From contig NC_026656.2 of assembly GCF_000004075.3 (NCBI RefSeq), positions 14,322,001 to 14,386,000 on the forward strand: a stretch of DNA of 64,000 nucleotides, read 5' to 3'. Under the pieces are notes generated by a model. It did not search any database. It was given only the letters and a program-made list of their open reading frames with translations, and was not told where the DNA came from. Numbering within the stretch: position 1 is the first letter of the stretch; every line of letters starts with the position of its first letter. A program made the translations under genes and the position numbers. The DNA comes from Cucumis sativus. Its lineage: Eukaryota > Streptophyta > Magnoliopsida > Cucurbitales > Cucurbitaceae. This document shows, one piece after another, positions 1-12,489 of this stretch.

Positions 1-78
1 AAAGTTTTGAAAGTTCATTGATTTTGTATTTAAATTCAAACCCATTGGAGAGAAAGAGCTCAAGAAATATATTTGTAA

Positions 79-1406
79 ATGGGTTTGTTCACTTCTCCAA
101 ATCCCCATTTCTTCAAGATCGTTCTTCATCAAAATCTCACCCAACAAAAACTTGTAAGTACTAATCAAACCAACAAATTTTTCAAATCACATTCTCTAAT
201 TACTCTTTTTTTTTTTCTTCTTCTTCAACAGGATCTTCCAAACAAGTTCGTCAAGAACAATGCCCATTCTCTGTTATTCAACAACGCCACTCTTTCCCTT
301 CCCGACGGCTCTAAATGGAACTTCCAACTCACGAGACTAGACGGCAAAATATGTTTCCTCAGAGGATGGCCGGAGTTTGTAAACTTTTATGCCGTTCAAC
401 CTGGATATTTCCTCGTGTTCCAGTTGAAAGGAATTTGTTGTTTCAATGTTCTTATTTTCGATACTTCCGCTACCGAAATCGATTATCCAATGCGTCGACT
501 GCCGGTAATCGTTCCTAAAAGCGAAAGCGATGATGAAGGTGAATCTATCCAGATACTACATGAGGAGGTTTTGAAGAAGAGAAGAAGAATGGAGAAGAAA
601 GAGAAAGAAACATCCGCGTATTACTCCTTGCGGGAGATGAAGAAGAATATGAAGATTAAGATAATGAAGCGTCGAGAGTTCACTACACCTCAAGGATTCA
701 GCGATGACGATGAAGATGAAGATCTGGAAACGGACTACTCACCGAGACAAACTAATTACAGAGCATCAGGTTAATTTTTCCACTTAATTTCTCTAAACTT
801 TCATTTGAATTTCAGCAATCAGTACTATAGTCTGATGAACACTTACCGATTTCAGAGTACAACGAGAGAGAAGACGGCAGATCCAGTCCGGAATCGATGA
901 GACCGATGAATCCACGGAAGACGCAGCAGGTATTAACAGAGAATCAATTGGTAGTTGTGAGGAGAGCGAGTTCGTTCAAATGTAGAACGAAGAACCCTTC
1001 ATTCATGGTTACAATGAGGCCTTCGTACATCCAAACAGGAAATTGTCTGGTAAGAACAGAACAGAACAACAACAAGACTTGAATGGATGGATGGGTGATT
1101 TGAGAATAGTCATCGTTGATGAATGTGTGATTAATTAATCTGCAGAGCTTGCCAAGGATCTTTTCAGAGAGATATATAAAGGAATCGGTGGATGTGAAGC
1201 TGGAGGTGGGAGATGGTCGGATTTGGAAAGTATGGTGCGGAGTCCGGTGGGCGTTCACACGGCGGCGAACGGAGCTGAAAGGCGGTTGGAAGAGATTCGC
1301 GGTTGATAATGAATTGGAAGAAGGGGATATTTGTGTGTTTGAATTAATGAACAAAACCCCTAAAGTTCATTTCCTCGTCACCATTTTCCGTCTTCCAAGT
1401 CCTTAG
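79..1406 (+). CDS. B3 domain protein, REM type, two B3 domains (copy A)
   Basis: Four exons: 79-153, 232-769, 856-1049, 1146-1406; all introns GT-AG and all phases close, giving 355 aa ending at TAG 1404-1406. The first B3 domain (about residues 9-110) opens with NPHFFKIVL and includes GWPEFVNFY and the ATEIDYP end motif. A charged Lys/Glu/Asp-rich linker follows, then a second B3 domain (about 248-353) with NPSFMVTMRPSYI, LKGGWKRF and EEGDICVFEL. B3 domains bind DNA in the nucleus; this double-domain layout is typical of the plant REM (reproductive meristem) branch. The target and process are not visible. Intron 1 (78 bp) is in frame and stop-free, so retention would add 26 residues. Exon sizes match those of the inverted gene at 25236-26531, so the two are recent paralogues. 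The start is the first ATG in frame, just before the family-typical PHFFK. Confidence 0.88.
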
Positions 1407-1860
1407 TGAGTGAATTCAACACCCAAATAATGTCTAATTAATCTTATATTATGTTATTGCTAAGTATTGATATGCATTGCATTCATATATATATATATAG
1501 AGAGAGAGGGAGAGAGAAGTTTAAACAATTAGAACACACATGACTCAAAGTTTTTTTTTTTTTTTTTGATTGATTTAGAATTGGACACGATTGCATCCTT
1601 TACAAAGCCCTTCGTTATTTATGGAATAATAATAGTATATGAAATATTTGAAGTGACAACCTTGACAAGTGAAGAGAGGTAGTAATAGTTGTAGTTTGGC
1701 TTACTCCCATAGTGTCCTACTTAACTGTCTTACCTGCACAAATCAACTCCAACTTTCACTGCCTACGAAAATTCATATATTTTTACAACTTTACTATCCG
1801 TCTCTTCCATCATCAAATCTCTCTAAACAGTTTTAAATGATAGCAACTATTCATCAGAAT

Positions 1861-1898
<38 letters not shown>

Positions 1899-2314
1899 TG
1901 TATCATTCTTTAAAGAAATAATAAAACATTAGTTACAAATCTAACAAAATTAATCAAACTTATTACCACGAGGAGAATTAAATTTATTTTGTGAACAATT
2001 AGTTTTTAAATTCATAGATTTTGTGCAGATGATAATTTAATTTGTTTTTCTCACCATTTTTAATTCATGGTTTCCATTTTTGTTTAAATAAACATTTGAA
2101 TTGTTAAACATTGTATTTGAGATCTCAAGATATCGTCTCCACATAATAACCAATTTTATCAAATCCTCAAACTTTGTTAACAATCCTTCCTCAAATCCCT
2201 CATCTATATATCCAATTAATCTCAAAGAACAACAAGCAAGAAGAAAAGAAGAACTCCAAAAACAAATTATGCAAATGTTTCTAAACCCCAGATTTCATTC
2301 CAAAAAAGATCATG
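1407..2314. other. AT-rich spacer with (TA)n tract
   Basis: No gene recognised. It contains a (TA)n microsatellite near 1864-1892, a short (GA)n run near 1499-1517 and a T run near 1552-1567. The 3' UTR of the B3 gene presumably ends in the first few hundred bases. Confidence 0.6.
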
Positions 2315-2551
2315 TTATTCGAACAAGTTTAGTTCATATAGCAGCATACCTGTAGAGACAGATGATGGTTGCACTGGTTGCGATGGCTTCGTCGTGTCGG
2401 GGACATCTTCCGGTGGCACGACGACACCCGGCCAAGGGTGGCAGTTGCAGTGCTTCCCCTTCTCTACGCTCTTGTAGAGACCAGGAAGGTGGCGGCCACA
2501 CCCCTTCCATGTATATTTGCTGCAATCCTTACAAACCACTAGCATACACAT
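2315..2551 (-). CDS. Small cysteine-rich protein of unknown function
   Basis: Open frame of 78 aa from ATG 2551. Its core (residues 7-43) has CKDC, then GCGRH, then KHCNCHPWPGV: two CxxC/CxC pairs around a GCG(R/K)H motif. I recall similar short plant proteins of the type 'CxxCxKxTWxGCGxHxxxVxxGxxxxxxCxC', probably metal-binding, with no established role. The C-terminal part is Pro/Thr/Ser-rich. A good donor lies at CTACAG|GTATGC, with exon end at 2350, so the last ten residues may be replaced by a short downstream exon that I could not place. The GC content is well above the flanks, which supports real coding. There is no signal peptide. Confidence 0.5.
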   Translation of the reverse strand: MCMLVVCKDCSKYTWKGCGRHLPGLYKSVEKGKHCNCHPWPGVVVPPEDVPDTTKPSQPVQPSSVSTGMLLYELNLFE

Positions 2552-3341
2552 CTCTCTCTCTCTCTTCTTTTTGTGTTCTAAAGGCTAATCAACTTTCAAA
2601 AGCAATTTAACAAAGGAAAAAAGCTTTGGGAATATCGTCGATTTTCCAATGCTCAAGTATTCCCTTCTTTTTCTTTTCTAGTTTCTTCTAAAAATTGTCA
2701 AACACTATGTGTGAGGATATGGTTTTAGACTTAATTACATATTTAATTGCTTTGATTTATTCCCAACCGCCCATTAGTTCATTCCAATTCACAAAATTGC
2801 TCCTATATGGAATAATAGAATAATGCTTTTAGACTTCGTTTGACATTGGGGTATCTCCAAAATTAAAGTTTTCATATCAATTTGTTTGATTAAAAAGATT
2901 AGAACAAACAAACAATTTGATGCTTATCGATTAAGAATTGCTCCAATATATTTAAAAGAAAAATATATAGAGAGAGACTTAAAATCTTTGGAAAAATTAT
3001 TTTAATAATTAAGTGAGGAATATCAATTTTGAGATCCTGAAACTAATTAGCAATGGGGATTTGGAATTGGTTTTTATGGGGATATTTAATATCTATATGG
3101 TTGATTAGATTATTTATGATAGCTTCCAAATATATATTTAGTATTGTGTTTATATAATAAGATATTTTTATAGTATCTTAGAAGTTTAAATTTATAATAG
3201 TAATCATTTAAATAATCATAGTATACAATTAAGTTATAATAGCAATCCAATGGAATTAATTAGCTACTAAAATTTCACAAAACCAATATGGTTTGAAAAT
3301 CAAAGATGAGTCATTACTAAGAGATTAATATCCTTTGGAAT
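2552..3341. other. AT-rich spacer
   Basis: No gene recognised. The part near 2552 is likely the 5' region of the small Cys-rich gene (CT-rich, 2550-2575). The rest is AT-rich without long frames. Confidence 0.5.
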
Positions 3342-3770
3342 TTATTGATGTGGAAAAGAAAAATGTAGTGATGATATATTAACAATATGGAGGTCAATTC
3401 CTCCATAGATATCATGAGGAGAAAATGAAGAAATGTGAGTATACAATCCCATAGGAGCAATCAAAAGCATGCCATTGGGATCATATGAATTGAATAACAA
3501 CCAAACTCCTTTTGATGTGAAAGCTTTGTAAAATTCCATTGGGTAAAGACTAATTCCACATTTAATTTCATCTCCTTCTTCAGTACCTCCAATTATGCAT
3601 TCTCCTTCCTACAAAAACAATAATACCAAGCACAACTTGTTGATCAGACACTAATTTTTTCAAAACTATAGATTTGAAAATATACATACATACCTTGGTT
3701 GTTAGGATAACTTCCATTTGGTCATTCTCAGGTATGAATTTGATTTGTGTACTCGTAATAGTAACATGAA
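3342..3770 (-). pseudogene. Two orphan exons, weakly PCNA-like; partial or broken gene
   Basis: Two exons join well: 3694-3770 (77 bp, acceptor GTGGCAG, donor AAG|GTATGT) and 3342-3608 (acceptor TTTGTAG), ending at TAA 3342-3344. Together they encode about 114 aa beginning VHVTITSTQIKFIPENDQM. The strand pattern (ITSTQIKF, then a stretch with MEFYKAFTSKGVWLLFN and GMLLIAPMG) loosely resembles the last third of sliding-clamp (PCNA) proteins, where an 'FTKA' helix precedes paired strands. The match is weak and rests only on visual comparison. No upstream exon supplying the start was found between 3771 and 4479, so this may be a gene fragment or a gene with a distant first exon. Confidence 0.33.
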
Positions 3771-4479
3771 CTGCCACAATTAAACTATATAATTTATTAA
3801 AGTAATAGTACGTTTGGATTGGAAAAGAATATATATATTTTTCCAAATTTTGATTTTGATTTAAATTCTTTTTGTATTAACAAATCACTTATTTTTTAAA
3901 TAAAAATTAAACACCTTAATTTGAACTATATAATTTATTTAGACCCACGGACTATTATTTTGGATCATTGTTCTCTATAGTTGTTATGTTAAAATCAGCC
4001 ACTATCTTAATGATATCAATATTGTATTTCATAATATCTCCACCAAATCTTGATTCTTGACTTCATCCTTTTTAATTACTATTTAATTAGACATTTTCAA
4101 TTTTACTTTAGCATCTCACTTCATTAATTCCTTTATATAAATTGAAGGATTTGATGTGTGTATAGCAAATAAGTTTTAGTTCATAGATAGAGATGAGATG
4201 TAATGTTATATGGTATAACACTATACAGGATTCATTTCGTTATTTATATGACTTAAAACTTCACATAAGAAGATGATCCAAATTAAATCTATGATTTAAG
4301 GAGTCTGGAAAAACATGATGATTCAAGTGTGAAAATTCTAGTAGAACACAATACAAACATACATGAAAATCATAACATCCACAGGCCACAGGCAGGATGA
4401 TTTTCTTTTTCCTCTTTCTAATCTAGTTTTGTTTTACTGCTCTATGAATTTTTTAACATCAAGATGAGTTGAAGAACAT
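3771..4479. other. AT-rich spacer
   Basis: No supported gene. It holds the presumed 3' UTR of the NASP gene at its right end and nothing else I recognise. Confidence 0.4.
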
Positions 4480-7400
4480 TCAGGCGGAACTACTGTCGCC
4501 TTTATCTTGTGATGATGATAAGTCTTTTGCCAGTTTCTTCGTTGGGTTCGAGTCATTAGACTCTGAATTTGTTGATACTCGTTTCACTCCTCTTCCGACA
4601 ACACCAAGGTGCGTCACACCGTTCGTGTGGGCAGTTGAGACTGTTGGAGAGTCAAATCCTCCATTGCTGTGAGCTGAACCCATTTGTGAGGAGTTGAACA
4701 CTGATGGAACTGGAGGTGTGATCTTTTCGAGATTAGGCTTTGCTGATCCTATGCCGAGAATCTCTGAGAGAATTGACTTTGGGTTTGAGGCTTGCTGTTG
4801 GAGATCTTCAAGCTGTACAAAGACAAAACATTGGTTAGTTTTTTGGCATTCTTTGTTGAAGTTTGTTTCATAAGTTACAGTCTACACTCGCCTTCTTTTC
4901 TAGCTCAACCAAAAGCCCAGATAGAGTGTCAATCTCAGATTGTTTCTCTGTTGTAGCATTTTCGTTGTCAGTCTGGGAGCCATTGGAGGATAGTGGGACC
5001 TCTGGTTCTGACCCCGAAGTAGACGAAGCTGTGGTTGGTACAATGACACTCTTTACTTCGTCAGTGAGCCGCACCACACGTGACTTGCAAATTGATATTG
5101 CCTTCTGGCAATATGAAATGGCTTCCTGCGGCTGAGAACCAAACTCCAAACACAAGCATACACGGAAATTTCTGGAATTTTTAGATTAAGGTAACAAAAG
5201 ACCTCACGTGAAAGGAAGTAACCATACCAATTCAAAACAAAAACAGAAAAGAACAACAAAAGGAATCTATGCATTCATTACCAAAGAAAGAGAACAACAA
5301 AAGGAGAGATGACGTCTCTACCAAGGAGATGTACAAAAATGCTTCCAGTGGTAAAGATACGAGTTGAAGAAGAGTAGTTGCAAAAACTCACTCGAAATAG
5401 TACAAAGGTAAAAGCATAGATTAAGAACCTCCCAGAATTTATAAGCTATTTTTAAAAACAAATTTTGAGGTCGGCTACCTTGAAAACAGGGTTTTTTTTT
5501 CCCTTTTAATTCCTTTTTACTTTTCGAAATCTCGTAAAGAATAATTGGAATCTGAGTTTTAAGAATATATTAGATTCTATTTACATACTTATAGTTTATG
5601 ATCTGAAAGAGGGATACAGTTCAGCAAGCTGTCGATTGTCAGGTTCAACAAGTCTTTCTAAAATTGATAACGCTTTCTGGTAGTCACTGAGGGAAGTTCC
5701 AATGTCCTCTAAAAAAAGTTGAAAAAAGAAACAAAACTTTAAAATTGATGGATAAACCACTTACTAATGGAAGAAAAAGAAACAAAAACCACTTGAATGT
5801 ATATCACACCAGAGGAAATACAATGCAAGTGTACCTCTTTCTAGTGCAACTTCTGCCAAGGCTGAGAGTATGTCCACTTTCTCCATAGTGTCAGCTGAGT
5901 CTTTTTCCACGATTGCTCTGGCAACGTCTAGCATTTTCCAAGCTAAATCAAGGTCAGATTCATCTTCATCTGCATCTGCCAAGTCCTCAGCATCACTACC
6001 ATCAGATTCTTCTTCATCCCGATCCTTCTTACTGACTGTCTCAGAAACTGTCTCAAAGAAAAAACAAAGGAAAATGGAAGATCAAAAAGTTCCTCACAAG
6101 ATTATCTTTTAAGACATTTTTGTTTAAAAACAACTTTTCTATTAGATAGTATCTTAAAATGAAAACCAGAAATAACATAACGCAATCAAAACAAAGCAGA
6201 ACAATGTTAATACTCAACCCTATCTTTCAGGTCCTTGAGAAAATGTGAGCACGTGATAATTCCATTCAAATTTGAAGTGCTATACATGCCTCTTCAGATA
6301 TGAAAACCAATTTTTCATAGTAGAAACTGTTTGAAACTCAACTGATTCATAATTCATGCATGTAAAAAACATCTATGATAGAAGTACACATAATGCATTC
6401 CACACATCAAACAAAACTTTGATAAAGGAGAAATATGCAATTTCTTTTTTATGCATCAGTAGGTAGCATTAAATGTACGTAATTAAACTTATGAAAACAA
6501 GAAACAAAAAAATCAATCAAATGTTGTCTGCACATGAATGCAGTGAACTACAAGCCCCAAGAAATTTGTTCTACTCAAACTGCGAAGACAGTGATTCTAA
6601 ACAAAATCTTTTTATTTACAATTAGTAGGTATCAATCAGTCTAAAATAATGTATGAGTGATTTGCATTTTCTAAAGCACAAAGTGCAATGACAAAATGAA
6701 AAAGATGCATCGTGCCACAGTTGAGATGCTAAAAAAGATGCAAGTGTGGATGAGGTGACGTGTTTGACATCAAGTAGAAAAGTATCCTTTCTAAATATCA
6801 AAACACTGAAGACCAAAAAAATTTATAAAATGTTCATGTAAACACTTCGTAAATAGGAAAGCAAAGAAATCGATAGAGATACCATCATCTGATATGAAAG
6901 TGAAAGGAAGAAACAAGAAACTAAAGTGAAAGGAATTTTTCCATAAAGACATGTATATACAAAACCCAGTGTCCACTGCAGCCAAGATACGAGTTAAACG
7001 ATTTCCACAGAAGGCAAGACAACCCATCTACCCAATGTGAGCTGGAAGCCTACCAACTAAATATGTGGGTGTGTGTTTTAAACAAGGAAAGAAGACAAAC
7101 AAGTATATGCTTTCTAACTCTAGAAAAACCCTGCTGTTCAAAAGAAGAATAAAGCAAGTCGTCACATCCTAATGTCCATAAGAAAAGCTATAGAGCTTGT
7201 AACATCTCAGGATGGAAATACATACAATACATTGAAAAATTTGAAATACACGTTATGAAAAATAATGAATCTTTTCACTTCCAGTTGAAGTGCTTCAATG
7301 AAACTAGACTAAATTCATCACTGAGATTACCATGAAATACATCACTGATATCAAGATAAAATAAAACCAGAAGCATGTTGCTGTTACTCAACTCTTAAGA

Positions 7401-8629
7401 ATATAAGATCCTCACTCTTTCTTTCTTTTTTTCCTTTTTTTTTCTTTTTTGTAGAAAAGTAACGACTTTCATTTAGAAAAAATGAAAGAAGACAAATTGA
7501 AGTGGAAACCTCTTCAAGTAAGTCAAACATTAGAGGGGAGTTCATTAGGCTAAAACATGATTGTAAAAACAAAAAATATCTAAGTAAAAGAAAGGGAAAC
7601 GTAGATAGAAACTTGATTACTCAGACAGCATAATAAAGATACCAACCGTCATCTGTAACCCCATCGACCGCTTCAGCATTGCTGGAAACAGAAGCTTTTG
7701 ATGATTCACCATTAACAGCACTCTTCACAGAATCATCCTTGTCAGATTGACCTTCCTTCTTCGGGACAGCTCCCAGTGGGTCTGCCTCCTCCTGGGCTTT
7801 GTACAATAAAGCACATCCATATTTGTAGTACAATTTGACACATTCTGAAGCCAGTTCACCATAATGCGCAGCTCTGAAATTAAATATTTTCAACATTATT
7901 ACAAGTAAAAAAAAAAAAATCGAAGGATTTCAGATGGTTACAACTTACGACAAGCACAAAAACTAGAAGTATCCAAATACTAGTGATTTAAGAATATACT
8001 TAGAACCTAACAAGAAGGAACAACATCCCAGACCAAGATTGTTCAGTGATCCTGACGAGCAGTTGATCTTCAATAAAAAGAAAGATGAAGATTCGTCGAA
8101 GTAAAAGGGAAAAAAAAATCTGGAGCAAGAATATACCCCCCACCAGTAAAGCAGAGCGAAATAAACCCAGGATGAAAAATCTTGAAATTGAGTAAATGGT
8201 AATGGAACGGAAATGATCCAACAGGGAGACTTCAAAGTTAACAAAACCTCAAGTTTCATCTTCACTCAAGAATTAATTCATAACCAAAAAAGGGAATTGA
8301 AGCGATAATGAAAAATAAGAAAACCCTAACCTAATCTCAAGGGCACGGCTGAAGCAATCGACAGCCTCATTGAAATCATTATCCTTCATGGCCTTGGATC
8401 CCTTCTCTAGCAACTCTTCCGCCAGGTCTAACGATTTGTCCCCGCTTTCATCAGAGGTCTGAGCAGTGGGTTGAGTAATGGGCTTCTTTTCATTCGGAGA
8501 ATTACAAGACGACTGGAGGCCTCCTTGAACAATGGATTCAGTGGTGACCTCACTGACGTTGAGAGTTTCGTCAAGTTTGGGTTTGTCCACCGTCACTGAG
8601 ACCTCCGATGGTGGATCCTCGTCGGCCAT
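4480..8629 (-). CDS. NASP: NASP/SHNi-TPR histone H3-H4 chaperone
   Basis: Six exons: 8331-8629, 7647-7873, 5835-6047, 5618-5708, 4892-5171, 4480-4812; 480 aa. The SHNi-TPR family escorts histones H3-H4 in nucleus and cytosol. The first TPR motif is at about residues 68-101 (LAEELLEKGSKAMKDNDFNEA). The next helices carry ELASECVKLYYKYGCALLYK. An acidic insertion at about 176-200 (DEEESDGSDAEDLADADEDE) is the histone-contacting signature. Later TPR helices carry LDLAWKMLDVARAI, SLSDYQKALSILERL and NFRVCLCLEFG...AISYCQKAI. A coiled helix and a basic VKRVS...PTKKLAKD tail, probably a nuclear signal, end the protein. I chose ATG 8629 (MADEDPP); an in-frame ATG at 8713 would add 28 residues and is less likely. 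The exon 5 donor is GC instead of GT (see findings). The exon 2/3 junction (GACG|GTTGGT to GAGACAG|TTTC) is the least certain. Intron 2 is about 1.6 kb. Confidence 0.88.
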
Positions 8630-8713
8630 GGCTGTATTAGAGAAAATTGGAGGTTTAAGCAGAGAATTCCTCACTTTGAGCTTCAAAATCCTTTTTGGGC
8701 GGAAACGCGACAC

Positions 8714-11700
8714 CTTAAATAATAACTCCCTTTTTGTATCTAAGTTGTAATTACAGAAAAAGATGTTATAAAAATTTAAGTATTTATGTATTTTTATTTT
8801 ATGCTATAAAAATTTGGATAATTTATATAAAAATAGATTAATTAGTTTTCTAAAAAAATTTAGTTTATTTAATAAAAAAAAGGTTTAAAAATCTATTAGA
8901 CACCTAATTAAAAGTTAAAAAACGTATTAAATATTTATAAAAGTTTAAACATTAATAAATACAAAGCTCAAACATCAAAGACTAAATTTGATTGTTGTTG
9001 GCTTTAGTCTTATTTAGTTTAGTAAAGTTTTTCATTTAGTTGTTTGATTGAGGAAATATAATACTCTAACTTTCAAGTTCTCGTAAGTTTATTCTTGATT
9101 CAATTATTGATTCGATTAATGAAGATGAAGAATATTATGTGTTGTGGAGTTTGATGGAGTACTAAATAGCATTGTTAAGGTGTCCATTGGACAGTGGGAA
9201 TTAGAATGGAAATAGGAGTGGGAAGGGTTATAAAATAAACATATGTTATTCTTTTTTTCTTTTAATACATTTTTTATTATTTTATTTAATATATTATTAA
9301 AATTAATAACACGAGATTAAATTTGTAGTTTATAAAATTAAATTATAGTGTGTACATTTAATACCATATCTTAATAAATTAGCATATACTTTCTCTTTCT
9401 TTTAATTTAATAAATTAGTTTATATACACGTACATAGTCATATTTATTTTTAAATAGATGGTACTTTTAAATAAAGAATCGACGCAATAAAGCTATTAGT
9501 TAATTAATTACATTTGTAGTTAGTTAATGGTGATTATGATTCATATAATATGAATTTATTTATTAATAGTTTGATGATTAGTTTATCATTGATTAATTGA
9601 AATTTATTAATTATTTTATTGATTAATACATCGTAATTATATACCTTCGTCAAATTTATCCTATAAAATTAGTCATTTATTCAACCTCTCACAAAGTATC
9701 GTGTGTAGAGGTAGTCATGTGGTTCAATAGAAGACACGAAGGATTTTAATATACTTTGATTCAAATTGATATTTTGGAGCTAGCTTCGAGTATAGAATAG
9801 TTGGTTTCCTTCAGATAATGGTTAAAATAAGTAATTCTTCAACAACTAGGTCAACTATTCTTAGACAATGCTTGAGGCCTCTGTTTCACCTCTCCCGTAC
9901 GTGTCTGGGGCATCTTGTCGTTTGCTACTAGTTAATATTGGTATTTGTCTGACTTGCCGTTTACCTATAGGATTTTTTTTAACCCGAGAAATAGGATACT
10001 AATTATAGAATCACTAGAATTATACATTCATTTATCCAAGTTTTAAACTAACCATATAAAAACACAATTAATTATTTAGGGTTCGTTTGGATTGACTTTT
10101 TAAAGTATTGATAAACATTTTTGACACTATTAAACATTTAGAATGTCAATGTAAATAAAAACTCTTAGTCTCCTAAAGGTAAGATAGTTGAATAGGTGTT
10201 GAATTCAATTCACTAAGTATCAATTACATCTTCGAGTGTAAATTTTTTTATTCATATAATTTAAGTTCTTTAGGATTGAGTAGACACATCTAGTCACATG
10301 ATAAATCGTGTATATGTCTAGCGGTGCAAAGTAAGTTACTCGCTATGAAGCCAGATATCCAAAATACTCATGACTCTATATATCATTGAATTTCCTTCTC
10401 ATAAATTTGCGAGTTCAATATAAATCACTTCTTATATCACTTTTCATATATAATCTTGAGGATTTTGTTTTCTAGTGGAGGCTATAGAAAACAAGTTGAG
10501 AGAACAACTATTGTGCTCATGTATAGGAACATACATTTTTTTTACCCAAAGTCAAAGAAGATAAATTTTAAATTTTAGTTCCAAGGCTATGAAATGTATT
10601 AGGTTAAATATATGTTTGATTTCCATACCTTCGAGTTCATTTTATTAGTATGATTTCAATTATTTTTTCTAATTAAATTTTAAAATGTCACTGCTATTGG
10701 TTACTCTTGTTTTCTAAAAAACAATTATAGTATTAGCACTATGCTAATACATTTTGTCGAAACAATTTCATAAAAAGTTTAGTCTTTTTAGTAATATGCT
10801 GTAGGAGGATAAACTTTCTTCGTTAGGGTTTATCAGGTTATAGAGTTTAATTTGCTCTTGTATTTTGTCGCTTTGGTTCGTGCCTTTAAAACTAAATTTT
10901 GATTTTTTTTAGAATAAGGAATATCTGGTAGGTTTTGTGCCTTATGGTAGGTTCCTTAGGGTTTCTCGAGTAGGTTCTTTCAAATACTAAGCTTGACAAC
11001 TCCTTTCTCGTTTTCTTCCTTTTCTTTTAGCATGTAGGTTCTGATGAAGAGGAAGAAGAAAGATAGACACAACTTTTCCTATCGAGAAATTGAGACACGA
11101 AATTATGTAATTGAGAAATATAGAAAATTTAATATAAAGAATACGAGCTAAGGAGTTCTTGGTGAATGAGTGAAATTGTACTAGCTCGATGTGAATTTTT
11201 CTTAATTTATGATATATTTGATAGAAAATAGAGAATCTTTCTTTCAATTCATCTTTGTTTTGTTCGTTAATGCATTAAACGCTTTTATCCTTCGAACTCC
11301 TACTACGTCTTATTCCTTGCTTCCCACTTTCTTTGTTTCCTCTCTTTTATCTTCACTTCCCGCCTAGCTTCCAAATAGTTGGTTCCTTTTGAGTAGGTTT
11401 TCTTAGTACCTTACTTCAACTTTTAAAAAATTATAGTTTTTATATTAGACAAAAACTACCCAATAAATCACAACTCAATCCAAGTGAATTTAGCACTTCC
11501 TTCTTAGACCAACTCAACTCATCACAAATACAAAAATATATCACACTTGAAAGTTAAACACAAACAATTAATTCAATTCAGAACGTCAATCACACTGTAA
11601 TAAATTTACGGACTAAGAACAAAAATTAAAAAGAATAAGAAGGGAATGTACCAATTTTCTCCCAAACATTTGATTGCTTCCGATAAAATTATTCCACCAT

Positions 11701-11985
11701 TAGAAACTATGGATAAATAACGTAGAAAACAAATCTCAAAATGTAACATTACGATACTTAAAAGACCAAATGAAAATTCGATCCATTAATAATGTCCTAA
11801 AATTACATTTTGTTGCAGTTTTTCTCTCATGTTTGCTTTACTAAGTTAACGGGTAGATTAACTTCAAATTTTCACTGAATTTAATAATTATTCACCAAAC
11901 ATTATTACAACATTTAGTTAATTAATACTTATAATCACAAGAAAGCAATGAAAAAACTAAATTTCATAAAAATACACATTTAACT
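8714..11985. other. Long AT-rich intergenic region, no gene
   Basis: Over 3 kb with no supported coding region on either strand. It includes low-complexity runs of the kind seen in degraded dispersed plant repeats (8870-8990, 10600-10700), but I could not define element ends. Confidence 0.5.
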
Positions 11986-12489
11986 TTAACTCTGCCCTTC
12001 AGGACCCAAAATACCGTTAACAATCGACGTAGCAATGAGCACTCCAACGACCTCAGCTCCGGCCACCGCCCCGGCTTGCGACAGCGCTCCGAAATTCACT
12101 GCCGTTTCAATTTCTTTCTCCGCCGTTTCAATCTCTCTCTCCGCCGCAATAATCCCCTTCTCTGCAGTCACAATCCCTCTCTCCGCCGTCTCAAGTCCTT
12201 TCTCCGCCGCTTCAAATCCTTCTCTCACGATCTCCTCCGCCTCCTCCTCCACTTTCTTCAGCTTCTTCCTCAGCCCGAACAGAGGAATGTCCTCCGCCAT
12301 TGACGGATTCTCTCTCCCCACAACCGCCGCCGTCGCCGTCGCCGTCAGAAACAATAGTGTCTGTCGCCGCGTTCTGCTAGCGGAGAGAGACTCCGACGGA
12401 GATTTCACTGCAGCGGCGCGGACGGTGTTGCTTAATCGGCATCGTGGTCGGAGGATTTGGAGAGCGGGAGAGATTGCTGTGGAAGCCAT
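11986..12489 (-). CDS. Plastid-targeted protein with five 7-residue repeats
   Basis: Single exon, 167 aa from ATG 12489 (MASTAIS); an in-frame ATG at 12510 would add seven residues. Residues 1-38 are rich in Ser, Ala and Arg with few acidic residues, as in a chloroplast transit peptide. Residues 40-65 show a twin Arg (41-42) followed by a hydrophobic LLFLTATATAAVV stretch and a small-residue site before EDIPLF, like a thylakoid Tat signal. A charged helix (72-92) is followed by five heptads at 94-128 of the form (A/T)AE(K/R)(G/E)(I/L)x, and then by an Ala/Val/Ile-rich possible membrane helix (139-161). Likely sited at or in the thylakoid; function unknown. It diverges from the gene at 12745 across about 255 bp. 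The high GC of this exon stands out from the surrounding DNA. Confidence 0.75.
   Translation of the reverse strand: MASTAISPALQILRPRCRLSNTVRAAAVKSPSESLSASRTRRQTLLFLTATATAAVVGRENPSMAEDIPLFGLRKKLKKVEEEAEEIVREGFEAAEKGLETAERGIVTAEKGIIAAEREIETAEKEIETAVNFGALSQAGAVAGAEVVGVLIATSIVNGILGPEGQS
12106..12210 (-). repeat. 21-bp coding tandem repeat (heptads)
   Basis: Five 21-bp units encode the (A/T)AE(K/R)(G/E)(I/L)x heptads of the plastid protein. On the + strand each unit contains a TCTCCGCCG-like block. The units have diverged mainly at third positions, which suggests selection on the peptide. Confidence 0.7.

Noticed and set aside
8630-8713. Longer N-terminus of NASP and a possible E2F site near 8691-8707
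   Set aside because: MADEDPP fits the family's start better; the TTTTGGGCGGAAAC stretch does not match the E2F consensus exactly.
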